Shown here in pieces: positions 1-6,680 of a stretch of 19,415 bases of DNA. Both the position numbers and the translations under genes were made by a program. Each line of letters opens with the position of its first letter. Position 1 is the first letter of the stretch. The DNA is taken from the NCBI GenBank assembly GCA_031285975.1, contig JAITVE010000133.1, positions 1 through 19,415 of the forward strand, read 5' to 3'. The notes below the pieces were generated by a model. The model saw only the letters and a list, made by a program, of their open reading frames with translations. It made no database searches and was not told the DNA's origin. This DNA comes from Candidatus Adiutrix sp. (GTDB lineage Bacteria > Desulfobacterota > Desulfarculia > Adiutricales > Adiutricaceae).

Positions 1-29
1 CCCACCGCGCCCAGGGCTTTTATTTTCAT
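1..29 (-). CDS. Start of an unidentified gene, cut by the window edge
   Basis: On the minus strand an ATG (27-29) follows a GAGG ribosome binding site (35-38) at six bases. It opens a frame reading MKIKALGAVG before the window ends. The codons are GC-rich toward the edge, unlike the AT-rich FRG gene just upstream. Ten residues are too few to name a family. Some metallo-beta-lactamase-fold proteins begin with a similar MKI..LGA.G stretch, but that is only a thought. It would be transcribed in the same direction as the FRG gene, 65 bases downstream of its stop. Confidence 0.4.
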
Positions 30-67
30 ATTTTTCCTCATTCTCGTCTAACATGGAGTATATAGTG

Positions 68-87
68 TGGTGCAGCTGGTTGCACCA
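68..87. other. Short inverted repeat after the FRG gene
   Basis: TGGTGCA (68-74) and TGCACCA (81-87) form a perfect 7-base stem with a 6-base loop. It lies just past the FRG stop codon, on the side where its transcript ends. There is no T-run on either strand, so it is not a convincing intrinsic terminator. It could be a weak terminator-like structure or an operator for the gene at the left edge. Confidence 0.3.
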
Positions 88-94
88 AGTTCAA

Positions 95-1150
95 CTAAAT
101 CTCATCCTCGCCCGGAAAATCCTCTGGCCTGAATTCGCTTGCGGCTTTGAATTTGGCTACGCCAAAAAAATCCATCCCTTCAAACAATAGATGCCTTCGT
201 TCAACGCTGGGACCAAGAGATGTATATAGTTTGGCATCGCTGACTACTGCTTCACCTGACAAATATAGTGATTCTTGTGTAATCCCTATTCCGCGCAACC
301 AATCGAAAAGTTGCTCCTTTAACTTTTCATTAATTAGGTATTTTTTCAAACATCTGTCATATTTAGAAACAAGTTGGCCGTGGTCATTGCATTCATTAAA
401 GATATCATAATCATCCAACTTCTGTTCCCATTCCTCAATAAATCCTTCTAAGTTGCAGTAATTCATGTAGCGAAATGGGTATTGACATTCTTTTCTGGAT
501 GTGTTGAAAAAGCCATCATATATGAAACATCCTTTTTGTGCCAGCATTCGCTTGTTGGACATTGAGGGGAATTCTAAAAAACCGATATAGTCAACCGGAA
601 TAAGCTCTTTTGAAATGAGATCACTTGGTTTCATAAATATGTGTTTAGCTTCTTCGCGGTTTCTGGAATATTTTTTTTTCATATAGATAGCCCAAATGTC
701 ACGAAGTATATGCCAATTGATTCTATTAACGACAGTGTAACTATTTTCTTTGTCTTGTATGTTTGTTTTTTTTGAGGTTGAAGACAAGGCAAAATACAAG
801 GCAATATATGGAGAATAAGTAAAATCAATTAGGGGTGACGGGAGCCCATCGTGTCTAGCAATTTCAAGCAATTCACGCGGAGTATATTTGGTTAAATTTA
901 AGTCTTTTCCAATTCGCAAACATCCAGAGATATAGTGTAGTAATAGGCCCTTAAGCACATTTTCATAATATAAGCTGTTGTTTTCTTCCAAGAATCTGAC
1001 TAGGGTGCTTTTTATGGGGTTGTTGGGGGCAGATTGCCCACGAAAAATGCAATGAGCCTGTGAGGCTAAGTGGGTTATTGCTTTAACGCAGTCATCAAAA
1101 TTGTCAATTGTAACTGTAGGAGAGGTCATTTTAAGTGGTGAGTCTATCAT
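95..1150 (-). CDS. FRG domain-containing protein
   Basis: The 351-residue protein has an N-terminal FRG domain. The motif FRGQ sits at residues 36-39, and the second conserved block (about 98-123) reads HDGLPSPLIDF then SPYIALYFA, close to the family pattern HxGLPTxLLDWTxSPxxALxFA. The remaining ~230 residues match nothing I recognise. FRG domains are named after that Phe-Arg-Gly motif. Their biochemical role is not settled, and they recur in accessory and phage-defence neighbourhoods. The ATG at 1150 is supported by AGGAG (1158-1162) at seven bases. Base composition is visibly AT-rich, with many AAA, ATA and TTT codons, in sharp contrast to every other gene here, which points to horizontal acquisition. 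It is a single gene with no recognisable partner. It has no signal peptide or obvious membrane segment, so it is probably cytoplasmic. Confidence 0.85.
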   Translation of the reverse strand: MIDSPLKMTSPTVTIDNFDDCVKAITHLASQAHCIFRGQSAPNNPIKSTLVRFLEENNSLYYENVLKGLLLHYISGCLRIGKDLNLTKYTPRELLEIARHDGLPSPLIDFTYSPYIALYFALSSTSKKTNIQDKENSYTVVNRINWHILRDIWAIYMKKKYSRNREEAKHIFMKPSDLISKELIPVDYIGFLEFPSMSNKRMLAQKGCFIYDGFFNTSRKECQYPFRYMNYCNLEGFIEEWEQKLDDYDIFNECNDHGQLVSKYDRCLKKYLINEKLKEQLFDWLRGIGITQESLYLSGEAVVSDAKLYTSLGPSVERRHLLFEGMDFFGVAKFKAASEFRPEDFPGEDEI

Positions 1151-1157
1151 TATATTA

Positions 1158-1162
1158 CTCCT
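1158..1162 (-). promoter_or_regulatory. Ribosome binding site of the FRG gene
   Basis: AGGAG on the minus strand lies seven bases before ATG 1148-1150. It decides this start over the internal Met at residue 8. It lies four bases downstream (in the mRNA) of the proximal arm of the repeat cluster at 1167-1229, so the hairpin formed there could affect ribosome access. Confidence 0.75.
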
Positions 1163-1166
1163 GCTA

Positions 1167-1229
1167 ATCTTGAATAACGCAGATTTGCTTTATTCAAGAT
1201 CACATCTTTTGTAATGTGATCTTGAATAA
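1167..1229. repeat. Three-copy inverted/direct repeat with alternative hairpins
   Basis: ATCTTGAATAA occurs at 1167-1177 and 1219-1229, and its reverse complement at 1190-1200. The central copy can pair in two ways. With 1214-1229 it forms a perfect 16-base stem (1190-1205 with 1214-1229, 8-base loop). With 1167-1177 it forms an 11-base stem (12-base loop) ending four bases from the FRG ribosome binding site. The two structures are mutually exclusive. There is no T-run, so it is not a standard terminator. It lies between the B3/B4 stop and the FRG start and could be an RNA switch, an operator for a dimeric regulator, or a boundary mark of inserted DNA. Confidence 0.6.
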
Positions 1230-1252
1230 TTTAAAAGTATTAAGCTGATAAT

Positions 1253-1978
1253 TCAGCCGATATGCTCCGGCACGTCGAACTCCGGGGTTTCCGGGGCCAG
1301 GACTTTTAGTTCCGTGCGCGCACCGGTGAAGCGGGTTAAAAGCTCGGCGGCGCGGCGGCCGATGGTCATCATGTCGTCGAGGGTGAAGGCGGGCAACATG
1401 CCATCGATGTTGATGGCCGTGCGGCTGGTGGCCTCGGTGAGCTTGCTGACGTCGCCGTTTTTCCAGCACCAGCAGCGGCAAAAGACTTCCTTGTTGGCCG
1501 TGTCCATATATATGACTTCACCGGCTTTGGGGTGTTCGCGCACTTCCGGCTGGCCCAGGGGGCTGTAATTTTCGCTGCCGTCGGCAATGGTGAGGCTCAG
1601 GTCGCCCTCTACCAGGCCCAGGTCGTCGCCGCCGCAGGACAGCAGGTTCTCTAAACTCAGGCAGTTGAAGATGCACACCAGGTGGTTGATGTAGGGCAGT
1701 TCCTTGCCGCCGCGCACCCGCTTAATCATGTTGATGACCGAGGGCGGCGTTTTTTTGGGGTTGATGCCCAGGGCTTTAAAGGCTTCCACCCAGATGGTCA
1801 GCCGGGGCAGGTCGGGAAAGGCGGCCAGGGTTTCGCTGCGCACGGATTCTTCGGCCCGGCGCAACAGGGCGGTCAGTTCCGGGTTTTCGCCGCGGTTGTC
1901 AATGTTCTCGGCCAGGACGACCACCCGGCGAAAGTTGGGGAACTGCTGGAAAATCTCGGGGGCAACACGGTATTTCAT
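1253..1978 (-). CDS. B3/B4 tRNA-binding domain protein
   Basis: This 241-residue protein resembles the stand-alone B3/B4 domain family, related to the B3/B4 module of phenylalanyl-tRNA synthetase beta subunit. Conserved blocks in order are W63..AFKALGINPKKTPPS (to residue 80), the IKRV/GKELPYIN block (85-98), the FNCLSLENLL stretch (104-113), GDLSL, ENYSPLG (136-142), CRCWCWKNGD (167-176) and TEATSRTAINIDGM (181-194). The synthetase module helps discriminate or edit misactivated amino acids. The role of the free-standing form is not established. The start is ATG 1976-1978 with GAGG (1984-1987) five bases upstream. Its composition matches the dcw genes, so it looks native. It is divergent from mraZ and 102 bases upstream of the FRG gene. 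Confidence 0.8.
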   Translation of the reverse strand: MKYRVAPEIFQQFPNFRRVVVLAENIDNRGENPELTALLRRAEESVRSETLAAFPDLPRLTIWVEAFKALGINPKKTPPSVINMIKRVRGGKELPYINHLVCIFNCLSLENLLSCGGDDLGLVEGDLSLTIADGSENYSPLGQPEVREHPKAGEVIYMDTANKEVFCRCWCWKNGDVSKLTEATSRTAINIDGMLPAFTLDDMMTIGRRAAELLTRFTGARTELKVLAPETPEFDVPEHIG

Positions 1979-2024
1979 GGCATCCTCGTCTGTAAAATAG
2001 TTAAGAAAATTATCAACATAACTT

Positions 2025-2067
2025 CTAGTGTCCGGCCGGGCGGCCGACCACTAGGGCCCTTGTGGTC
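2025..2067. promoter_or_regulatory. Overlapping palindromes upstream of the B3/B4 gene
   Basis: Two inverted repeats share sequence. The first pairs CTAGTG (2025-2030) with CACTAG (2049-2054) and CGGCC (2033-2037) with GGCCG (2042-2046). The second is a 22-base palindrome (2046-2067) with arms GACCAC and GTGGTC around AGGGCCCT and one mismatched pair. There is no T-run. If GATAAT (2014-2009, minus) is the -10 box of the B3/B4 gene, the repeats cover its -35 region and would suit an operator. This is inferred from position and symmetry only. Confidence 0.4.
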
Positions 2068-2206
2068 ATGCGTCAGCTTCGGGGGATTGTAGCAGGTTTG
2101 CGCCGCGCTGTCCAAAATTTTTCTGCGCTGCCGGGGCCTTATTGTTGGCGGGGGAGCGGGGACGGGCGGTTTTTCGGCGGTGCGCGTCCAACAAAAATTG
2201 CGCATG

Positions 2207-2220
2207 TCTGGGGCCCCAGA
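2207..2220. repeat. Perfect 14-base palindrome
   Basis: TCTGGGGCCCCAGA reads identically on both strands. It stands alone in the divergent intergenic region, about 100 bases upstream of the mraZ promoter, with no T-run beside it. It could bind a dimeric regulator or be coincidental in GC-rich DNA. Confidence 0.35.
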
Positions 2221-2318
2221 TGTAGCGGCCATTTCTTATGAATCATCAAAAAGCTACAATATAGAACAGTGGGATATAATTTAATGTAATTATAGTCCAT
2301 TGAAATATTCTTTTTCTC

Positions 2319-2347
2319 TTGACAGGGGGAGGTAAGAGGGGTATTGT
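2319..2347 (+). promoter_or_regulatory. Probable main dcw promoter (P1)
   Basis: A perfect sigma-70 -35 box TTGACA (2319-2324) is separated by 17 bases from TATTGT (2342-2347, four of six matches to TATAAT). The upstream 20 bases are A/T-rich, as in an UP element. Transcription should start near 2354, giving an mraZ leader of about 110 bases. Position and strength fit the main mraZ promoter of the cluster. Confidence 0.65.
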
Positions 2348-2348
2348 G

Positions 2349-2377
2349 TTGACAAGTGGGGAGCAGTGGAGGAAAAT
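2349..2377 (+). promoter_or_regulatory. Possible second promoter (P2) overlapping the MraZ boxes
   Basis: A second perfect TTGACA (2349-2354) lies exactly 30 bases after the first. With a 17-base spacer its -10 would be GAAAAT (2372-2377), a weaker box with four of six matches. The TGGGG and TGGAG repeats fall in its spacer, so bound MraZ would block it and also the start region of P1. Confidence 0.4.
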
Positions 2378-2381
2378 CCCA
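2357..2381 (+). promoter_or_regulatory. Candidate MraZ operator
   Basis: TGGGG (2357-2361) and TGGAG (2367-2371) are direct repeats separated by five bases. After another five bases comes TCCCA (2377-2381), the reverse complement of TGGGA. TGGGN units with 5-base spacers upstream of mraZ are the known recognition pattern of MraZ in E. coli. The ten-base period places both units on the same face of the helix. Autorepression of the cluster is the expected role. Confidence 0.6.
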
Positions 2382-2465
2382 TAAAAAGGAACTCTGGTGG
2401 CGACCCAAACCACGAAACCGCGCAACCTGGATTTTTGAACACAACCCAAAGGGTATGGCAAGGCA

Positions 2466-2918
2466 ATGAGCAGCCGCTTCAGCTTCATGAGCAAATATCC
2501 CCACAGCGTTGACGAGAAGGGCCGCATGGCCCTCCCGAAAGACCTGCGGGAAGAGCTCGAGAAGTCCGAACGGCCCGATATGCTGGTGGCCCTGCCCGGC
2601 GAAGGGGGCGCCACAGTGGTCTTGTATCCGTATGAACGCTGGAAGGAGCTGGAAGCGGACATCAGGGCCATACAGGATTCCGGGCAGCGCGAACTGGCCA
2701 TTGAAACCTATCTCGGCAACGCCGAGCGGCTGACTTTGGACAAGGCCGGTCGCTTGCTCCTGCCGCCGCGCTTTCGGGACATGGCGAAGTTGGAGCGGGA
2801 CGTCACGGTGATCGGCAAGCTCTACAAAATGGAAGTGCGCCGCCGTCAGCCGGGCGACTTCGACAGCGTGACCAAGCCGGAACTGAACCCGGCGATCATA
2901 AGCGGACTTTCCCTGTAA
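2466..2918 (+). CDS. mraZ: Transcriptional regulator MraZ
   Basis: This 150-residue protein is the usual MraZ size and shows two tandem SpoVT/AbrB-like half-domains, each with the DxxGR signature: DEKGR at 16-20 followed by MALP, and DKAGR at 92-96 followed by LLLPPRFR. MraZ forms ring-shaped oligomers on direct repeats upstream of its own gene and controls the division and wall cluster. It is the first gene of the operon, with matching TGGGG/TGGAG boxes about 100 bases upstream. The ribosome binding site before ATG 2466 is weak (AAGG, close to the start). The alternative Met at residue 8 has none, so 2466 is preferred. The stop overlaps the rsmH start by one base (TAATG). Confidence 0.93.
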   Translation: MSSRFSFMSKYPHSVDEKGRMALPKDLREELEKSERPDMLVALPGEGGATVVLYPYERWKELEADIRAIQDSGQRELAIETYLGNAERLTLDKAGRLLLPPRFRDMAKLERDVTVIGKLYKMEVRRRQPGDFDSVTKPELNPAIISGLSL

Positions 2919-3985
2919 TGGGGGCACGACGCAAACCGAGGCTCGGGGGGGCCGAGGTTGTGGAAAAGCTGGTTCCTCTGGAATTCAGCGAGGAGATCGG
3001 TCGGGGGGCCGAATCTCCTGATTGGTCAAGGGCCTTTGGGCACTTGACGGTAATGGGTCGGGAGGCGGTGGCCGCGCTGGGAATCAAACCCGGCGGCGTC
3101 TATGTCGATGGCACCCTGGGAGGGGGCGGGCACAGCCGATTGATCCTTTCGAACTTGGGGGAAGCAGGGCGACTCATCGCCCTGGATCAGGATCCGGAAG
3201 CCCGCTTCTGGGCCCTGGAGGGCTGGGGACGCGGCGAAGGCCGGTTAACGGTGGCCGCCGCCAACTTCGAGAATCTCGGCGAAACTCTGGACGGCTTGGG
3301 AATTGGAGGGGTTGACGGCGTGCTGCTGGATTTGGGTTTGAGCAGCCGTCAACTCACCGGGCCGGGCCGGGGCTTCTCCTGGACGATCGACGAAGCCCTG
3401 GACATGCGCCTCGATCCCGATGGCGACTTGACCGCTTACGAAGTGGTCAACGAGTACCCGGAAAAAGAACTGGCGGACGTTATCTGGCGGTACGGCGAGG
3501 AGAGGGCTTCGCGGCGCATCGCCAGATTCCTGGCCCGCGCCCGGAGCGCCGCTCCGGTGGCCACTACCGGCCAGCTGGCCGCCCTGGTGGCCAAGGCCCT
3601 CTACCGGCCGGGGCCGCCGCCGCGCATCCACCCGGCCACCCGCACCTTCATGGCCCTGCGCATTGAAGTGAACCGCGAACTGGCGGTGTTGGAAAACTTT
3701 TTGCGCTCCGCGCCGAAACTTTTGAACCCGGGCGGGCGGCTGGTCATCATCAGTTTTCATTCCCTGGAAGACCGCCTGGCAAAGGAAGCCTTTAGGGAAA
3801 AGGACGGCGAAGGGCGGCCCGTTTGGAACCCGCTCTACAAAAAGCCCTTGCAGCCGGGCGATGAGGAATGCGGGGTCAATCCCCGCGCCCGTTCGGCGAA
3901 ATTACGCGCCGCCGAGATTTATACGGGTACTGAGGCGCATGAAACCAGTCGGCTAAAAAGTGAAGGCCGAAGTTTCGGCGAGTAG
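2918..3985 (+). CDS. rsmH: 16S rRNA (cytosine(1402)-N4)-methyltransferase RsmH
   Basis: RsmH (MraW) uses SAM to methylate N4 of C1402 in the 16S rRNA decoding centre. Conserved blocks are the SAM-binding DGTLGGGGHS (64-73), DQDPEA, LLDLGLSSRQL around D138, RGFSW...LDMRLD, YGEERASRRIARF, HPATRTFMALRIEVNREL, ISFHSLEDR (278-286) and NPRARSAKLRAAE. At 355 residues it is about 40 longer than the usual ~310, and the excess lies before the region equivalent to the normal HxPVM start (here FGHLTVM). Translation is probably coupled to mraZ through the TAATG overlap. A later non-ATG start giving a normal-length protein cannot be excluded. A small hairpin (GCCGA/TCGGC, 3966-3979) sits just before the stop. 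Confidence 0.95.
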   Translation: MGARRKPRLGGAEVVEKLVPLEFSEEIGRGAESPDWSRAFGHLTVMGREAVAALGIKPGGVYVDGTLGGGGHSRLILSNLGEAGRLIALDQDPEARFWALEGWGRGEGRLTVAAANFENLGETLDGLGIGGVDGVLLDLGLSSRQLTGPGRGFSWTIDEALDMRLDPDGDLTAYEVVNEYPEKELADVIWRYGEERASRRIARFLARARSAAPVATTGQLAALVAKALYRPGPPPRIHPATRTFMALRIEVNRELAVLENFLRSAPKLLNPGGRLVIISFHSLEDRLAKEAFREKDGEGRPVWNPLYKKPLQPGDEECGVNPRARSAKLRAAEIYTGTEAHETSRLKSEGRSFGE

Positions 3986-4051
3986 GGCGCTGCCCTTACT
4001 ACTATATATAGAGAGCGTCCCGCAAAATCATCACTGGCGCGGAGGCTGAAT

Positions 4052-4549
4052 ATGTCCATTTCCCGCGTCAAAGTGGGCTTGCCCCTGGGCGAAGCGAGAC
4101 CGGCGAACCGTGGCGGCTTCAAATGGAGCGGGCCCACCCGCTCCCCGAAAAAAACGGCCGTCTCCCGGCTGCATCTGACCCGGCGGCTCCGGCCCGTTGT
4201 TTCGTCCGGGGAGCCCAGCTTCGCCGAGGCTTCCATCCCGCAGGAACCGAACATCGCCGACAGCCCGTTGCCTTTCGTCACGGCCCGCCAGTTCTGCGTG
4301 TTGATTTTAGTGACCCTCACCGCCGTGCTGCTGGTGTGGGGCATGATCCGCTCCAACCACCGGGCCGTGGGCTACAGCTATGAAATTTCCCGGCTGACCA
4401 AGCAAAAAACGGAACTCTTGGAAGTCAACCGCCGCCTCAACGCGGAACTGGCCAGCCTCAGCACCCTGGGCCAACTGGAAATCGTGGCCCGCGACACCCT
4501 GGGTTTAGTCACGCCCCAGCAGGGGCAAATCGTGGTCATCGACCAGTAA
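4052..4549 (+). CDS. ftsL: Cell division protein FtsL (FtsL/DivIC-like)
   Basis: This is a bitopic divisome protein that pairs with the FtsB/DivIC partner and helps activate FtsW-FtsI. The 165 residues comprise a basic, proline-rich cytoplasmic tail (1-79), one membrane segment (about 80-98, FCVLILVTLTAVLLVWGM), a coiled-coil-like stretch (about 106-137, regularly spaced hydrophobics in EISRLTKQKTELLEVNRRL) and a short C-terminal end IVARDTLGLVTPQQGQIVVI. That ending is typical of the family. The cytoplasmic tail is long for FtsL, which is commonly about 100-120 residues. Start ATG 4052 has GGAGG seven bases upstream. FtsL sequences diverge strongly, so the name rests on topology, the C-terminal motif and position between rsmH and ftsI. 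Confidence 0.85.
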   Translation: MSISRVKVGLPLGEARPANRGGFKWSGPTRSPKKTAVSRLHLTRRLRPVVSSGEPSFAEASIPQEPNIADSPLPFVTARQFCVLILVTLTAVLLVWGMIRSNHRAVGYSYEISRLTKQKTELLEVNRRLNAELASLSTLGQLEIVARDTLGLVTPQQGQIVVIDQ

Positions 4550-4579
4550 TTTTTAAAGAAGGCATTAGGTAATCGGGCC

Positions 4580-6673
4580 ATGAACTCCAAGCAAATGAAA
4601 ACCAGGTTGAAATGGGTCTGCGCCATCTTCGCTATGGTTTTCGCGGCTGTGCTGTACAAGTCGTTCAGCCTGACCGTCTTGGAACGCCACTACCTGAAAG
4701 GCAAAGCCGACGCGGAAATCACCGGCCACCTGGAACTGGGGGCCGTGCGCGGCGAAATCTTTGACGCCAACGGCGAGCGCCTGGCCGCCTCCCTGGCCGT
4801 CAACTCCCTGTATGCCGACGCTTCCCTCATCCCCGCCGAGGGCGAGGTCAACCGGGAAACCGTGGCCCTGGCCCTCAGCGAAACCCTGGGGCTGGAGCGG
4901 GAATGGGTCAAGGGCAAGCTCGACAGCGGCAAGAAATTCATCTACCTCAAGCGGCCCCTTTCCTCTGAAGAATACGAGGCCGTGCGGGCCTTGAAACTGC
5001 CCGGTATCGGCTTTAAAAAAGAATACCGCCGGGCCTACCCCAACGGCAGTCTGGCTTCCAACTTTCTCGGTTTTGTGGGCATCGACGGCCAGGGCCTGGA
5101 GGGCCTGGAACTGTCGCTGGACAAATTCCTCAAGGCCGGTCAGGAAAAATTGAAGGTTAAGCAGGATCGCCTGGGCCGCTTCCTGGTGGACAAAATCGAC
5201 GGCGAGTTGGAGCAGAACCGGGGCGCCTCTGCGGTGCTCACCATCGACCGCCGCATTCAATACATCACGGAAAAAGCCCTGGCCAAAGCGGTCACCAACT
5301 ACCACGCCAAAAGCGGCATGGCCCTGGTGATGAACCCCCGCACGGGGGCCGTGATTTCGGCGGCGGTCTGGCCGACCTACGACCCGAATAATTACAAGAG
5401 CGCGGACAACGACTCCCGGCGCAACCGCATTCTCACCGACCCTTTTGAGCCGGGTTCCACCTTCAAAATTTTCGTGGTGGCCGCCGCCCTGGAAGAGGGT
5501 TTGGTGACCCCGGAAACCACGGTTTTCGCGGAAAACGGCGCCTTCCGCGTGGCCAACCACACCGTGCGCGACACCCACAATTACGGCGACCTGACCATCA
5601 GCCAGGTCATCAAATATTCGTCCAACATCGGCTCGCTGAAAATCGGGGCCATATTGCAGAAAGATTTGCTGTACAACTATTTGACGCGCTTTTCCTTTGG
5701 CGAGAAAACCGGCCTGGCCCACCTGTCCGGCGAAGCGCCGGGCGTGCTGCGCCACCCCGGCAAATGGCATCCCATCGACGAAGCCAACATCGCGTTCGGT
5801 CAGGGCCTGTCGGTGACGGCCCTGCAAATGGTTATGGCCATGAGTTCCCTGGCCAACGACGGCCTTCTGATGCGGCCCTACATTGTAGACCGCGTTTTGG
5901 ACAGCGAAGGCCGGATTATTGAAAAACATGAGCCGCAGATTTTGCGCCAGGTGGTTTCGCCCCTCACCGCCCGCCAGGTGGCGGCTATGCTCCGCATGGC
6001 GGTGCAGAAGGGCGGCACGGCCACCCGCGCCGAAGTGGCGGGCTACCCCGTGGCCGGCAAAACCGGCACCGCGCAGAAAGTTACCCGCGGTGGCCGCGGT
6101 TATGCCGAGGGCAAATACGTGGCCTCCTTTATTGGCTTCGCGCCCTACCACGACCCCCAGCTTGCGGTGATGGTGGTGCTGGACGAACCGAGCAACGGCT
6201 ATTACGGCGGCACGGTGGCCACCCCGGCTTTCAAAGAGATCATGGAAAACGCCTTGCCCCTGCTGGATATCCCGCCGACTAGCGACAAAGGCGACCCGGT
6301 GTGGCCCATTCTTGAGCGGAATTCCGGCGGCGCGCCGGGGGTGGTGGACGGCGGCCAGCCCACCAATTTCATCCGCGTGCGCCTGAAAAAAAATGACCGC
6401 CGGGCCCGCGAACCGATTACCTTCGGCGAGAAAAAACCGGATCAGTCGCTCAATTTAGCCGACGCGGTTTTCGTTGATATGCCCGCCCTGGACATCGCGC
6501 CGGGCGTTATGCCCGACCTTCAGGGCCTGACCATGCGGCAGGTGCTGGACGTGATGGGCGATTACGAACTGGAGCTTGAATTTTCCGGCAGCGGCCGGGT
6601 CATCGGCCAGAGCCCGCCGCCGGGCACGGCGGTGATGGCCGGGCAGAGCGGATCGATTTTTTTCGACAAGTGA
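4580..6673 (+). CDS. ftsI: Septal peptidoglycan transpeptidase FtsI (PBP3) with PASTA domain
   Basis: This class B penicillin-binding protein crosslinks septal peptidoglycan together with FtsW. The 697 residues show an N-terminal membrane anchor (about 10-30), the PBP dimer domain (about 50-210) and a transpeptidase domain. The transpeptidase has nucleophile S293 in STFK (293-296), SSN (347-349) and KTGTA (494-498). A C-terminal PASTA domain (about 638-697, containing MPDLQGLTMRQVLDVM and QSPPPGTAV) follows. PASTA domains bind peptidoglycan or muropeptides. They are common in Gram-positive PBPs, are seen in deltaproteobacterial FtsI, and are absent from E. coli FtsI. All catalytic motifs are intact. 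ATG 4580 has only a poor ribosome binding site (AGG about ten bases upstream). It follows ftsL by 30 bases. Confidence 0.95.
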   Translation: MNSKQMKTRLKWVCAIFAMVFAAVLYKSFSLTVLERHYLKGKADAEITGHLELGAVRGEIFDANGERLAASLAVNSLYADASLIPAEGEVNRETVALALSETLGLEREWVKGKLDSGKKFIYLKRPLSSEEYEAVRALKLPGIGFKKEYRRAYPNGSLASNFLGFVGIDGQGLEGLELSLDKFLKAGQEKLKVKQDRLGRFLVDKIDGELEQNRGASAVLTIDRRIQYITEKALAKAVTNYHAKSGMALVMNPRTGAVISAAVWPTYDPNNYKSADNDSRRNRILTDPFEPGSTFKIFVVAAALEEGLVTPETTVFAENGAFRVANHTVRDTHNYGDLTISQVIKYSSNIGSLKIGAILQKDLLYNYLTRFSFGEKTGLAHLSGEAPGVLRHPGKWHPIDEANIAFGQGLSVTALQMVMAMSSLANDGLLMRPYIVDRVLDSEGRIIEKHEPQILRQVVSPLTARQVAAMLRMAVQKGGTATRAEVAGYPVAGKTGTAQKVTRGGRGYAEGKYVASFIGFAPYHDPQLAVMVVLDEPSNGYYGGTVATPAFKEIMENALPLLDIPPTSDKGDPVWPILERNSGGAPGVVDGGQPTNFIRVRLKKNDRRAREPITFGEKKPDQSLNLADAVFVDMPALDIAPGVMPDLQGLTMRQVLDVMGDYELELEFSGSGRVIGQSPPPGTAVMAGQSGSIFFDK

Positions 6674-6680
6674 CGAGGCC

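Larger units (their letters stand above)
1979..2465. other. Divergent intergenic control region (B3/B4 gene to mraZ)
   Basis: This 487-base stretch has no convincing gene. The frames crossing it lack conserved motifs and good ribosome binding sites. From left to right it holds a possible minus-strand -10 box GATAAT (2014-2009) for the B3/B4 gene, overlapping inverted repeats (2025-2067), GC-rich sequence, a perfect 14-base palindrome (2207-2220), an AT-rich tract (2228-2318), tandem TTGACA promoters and MraZ-type repeats (2319-2381), and an mraZ leader of about 110 bases. A loose inverted repeat TGTAGC (2221-2226) / GCTACA (2253-2258) and a TATAAT (2275-2280) without a good -35 box are also visible. 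Confidence 0.7.

Noticed and set aside
1190..1229. Intrinsic terminator after the B3/B4 gene
   Set aside because: The stem is perfect but A/T-rich and no T-run follows on either strand.
1975..2232. Minus-strand 85-codon open frame in the divergent region
   Set aside because: It has no recognisable motif or good ribosome binding site, its composition looks random, and it runs through the palindromes and overlaps the start of the B3/B4 gene.
4565..6151. Long minus-strand open frame (528 codons) opposite ftsI
   Set aside because: It is the mirror of a GC-rich coding sequence, its His/Gly/Val-rich protein is typical of antisense frames, and the + strand encodes an intact FtsI.
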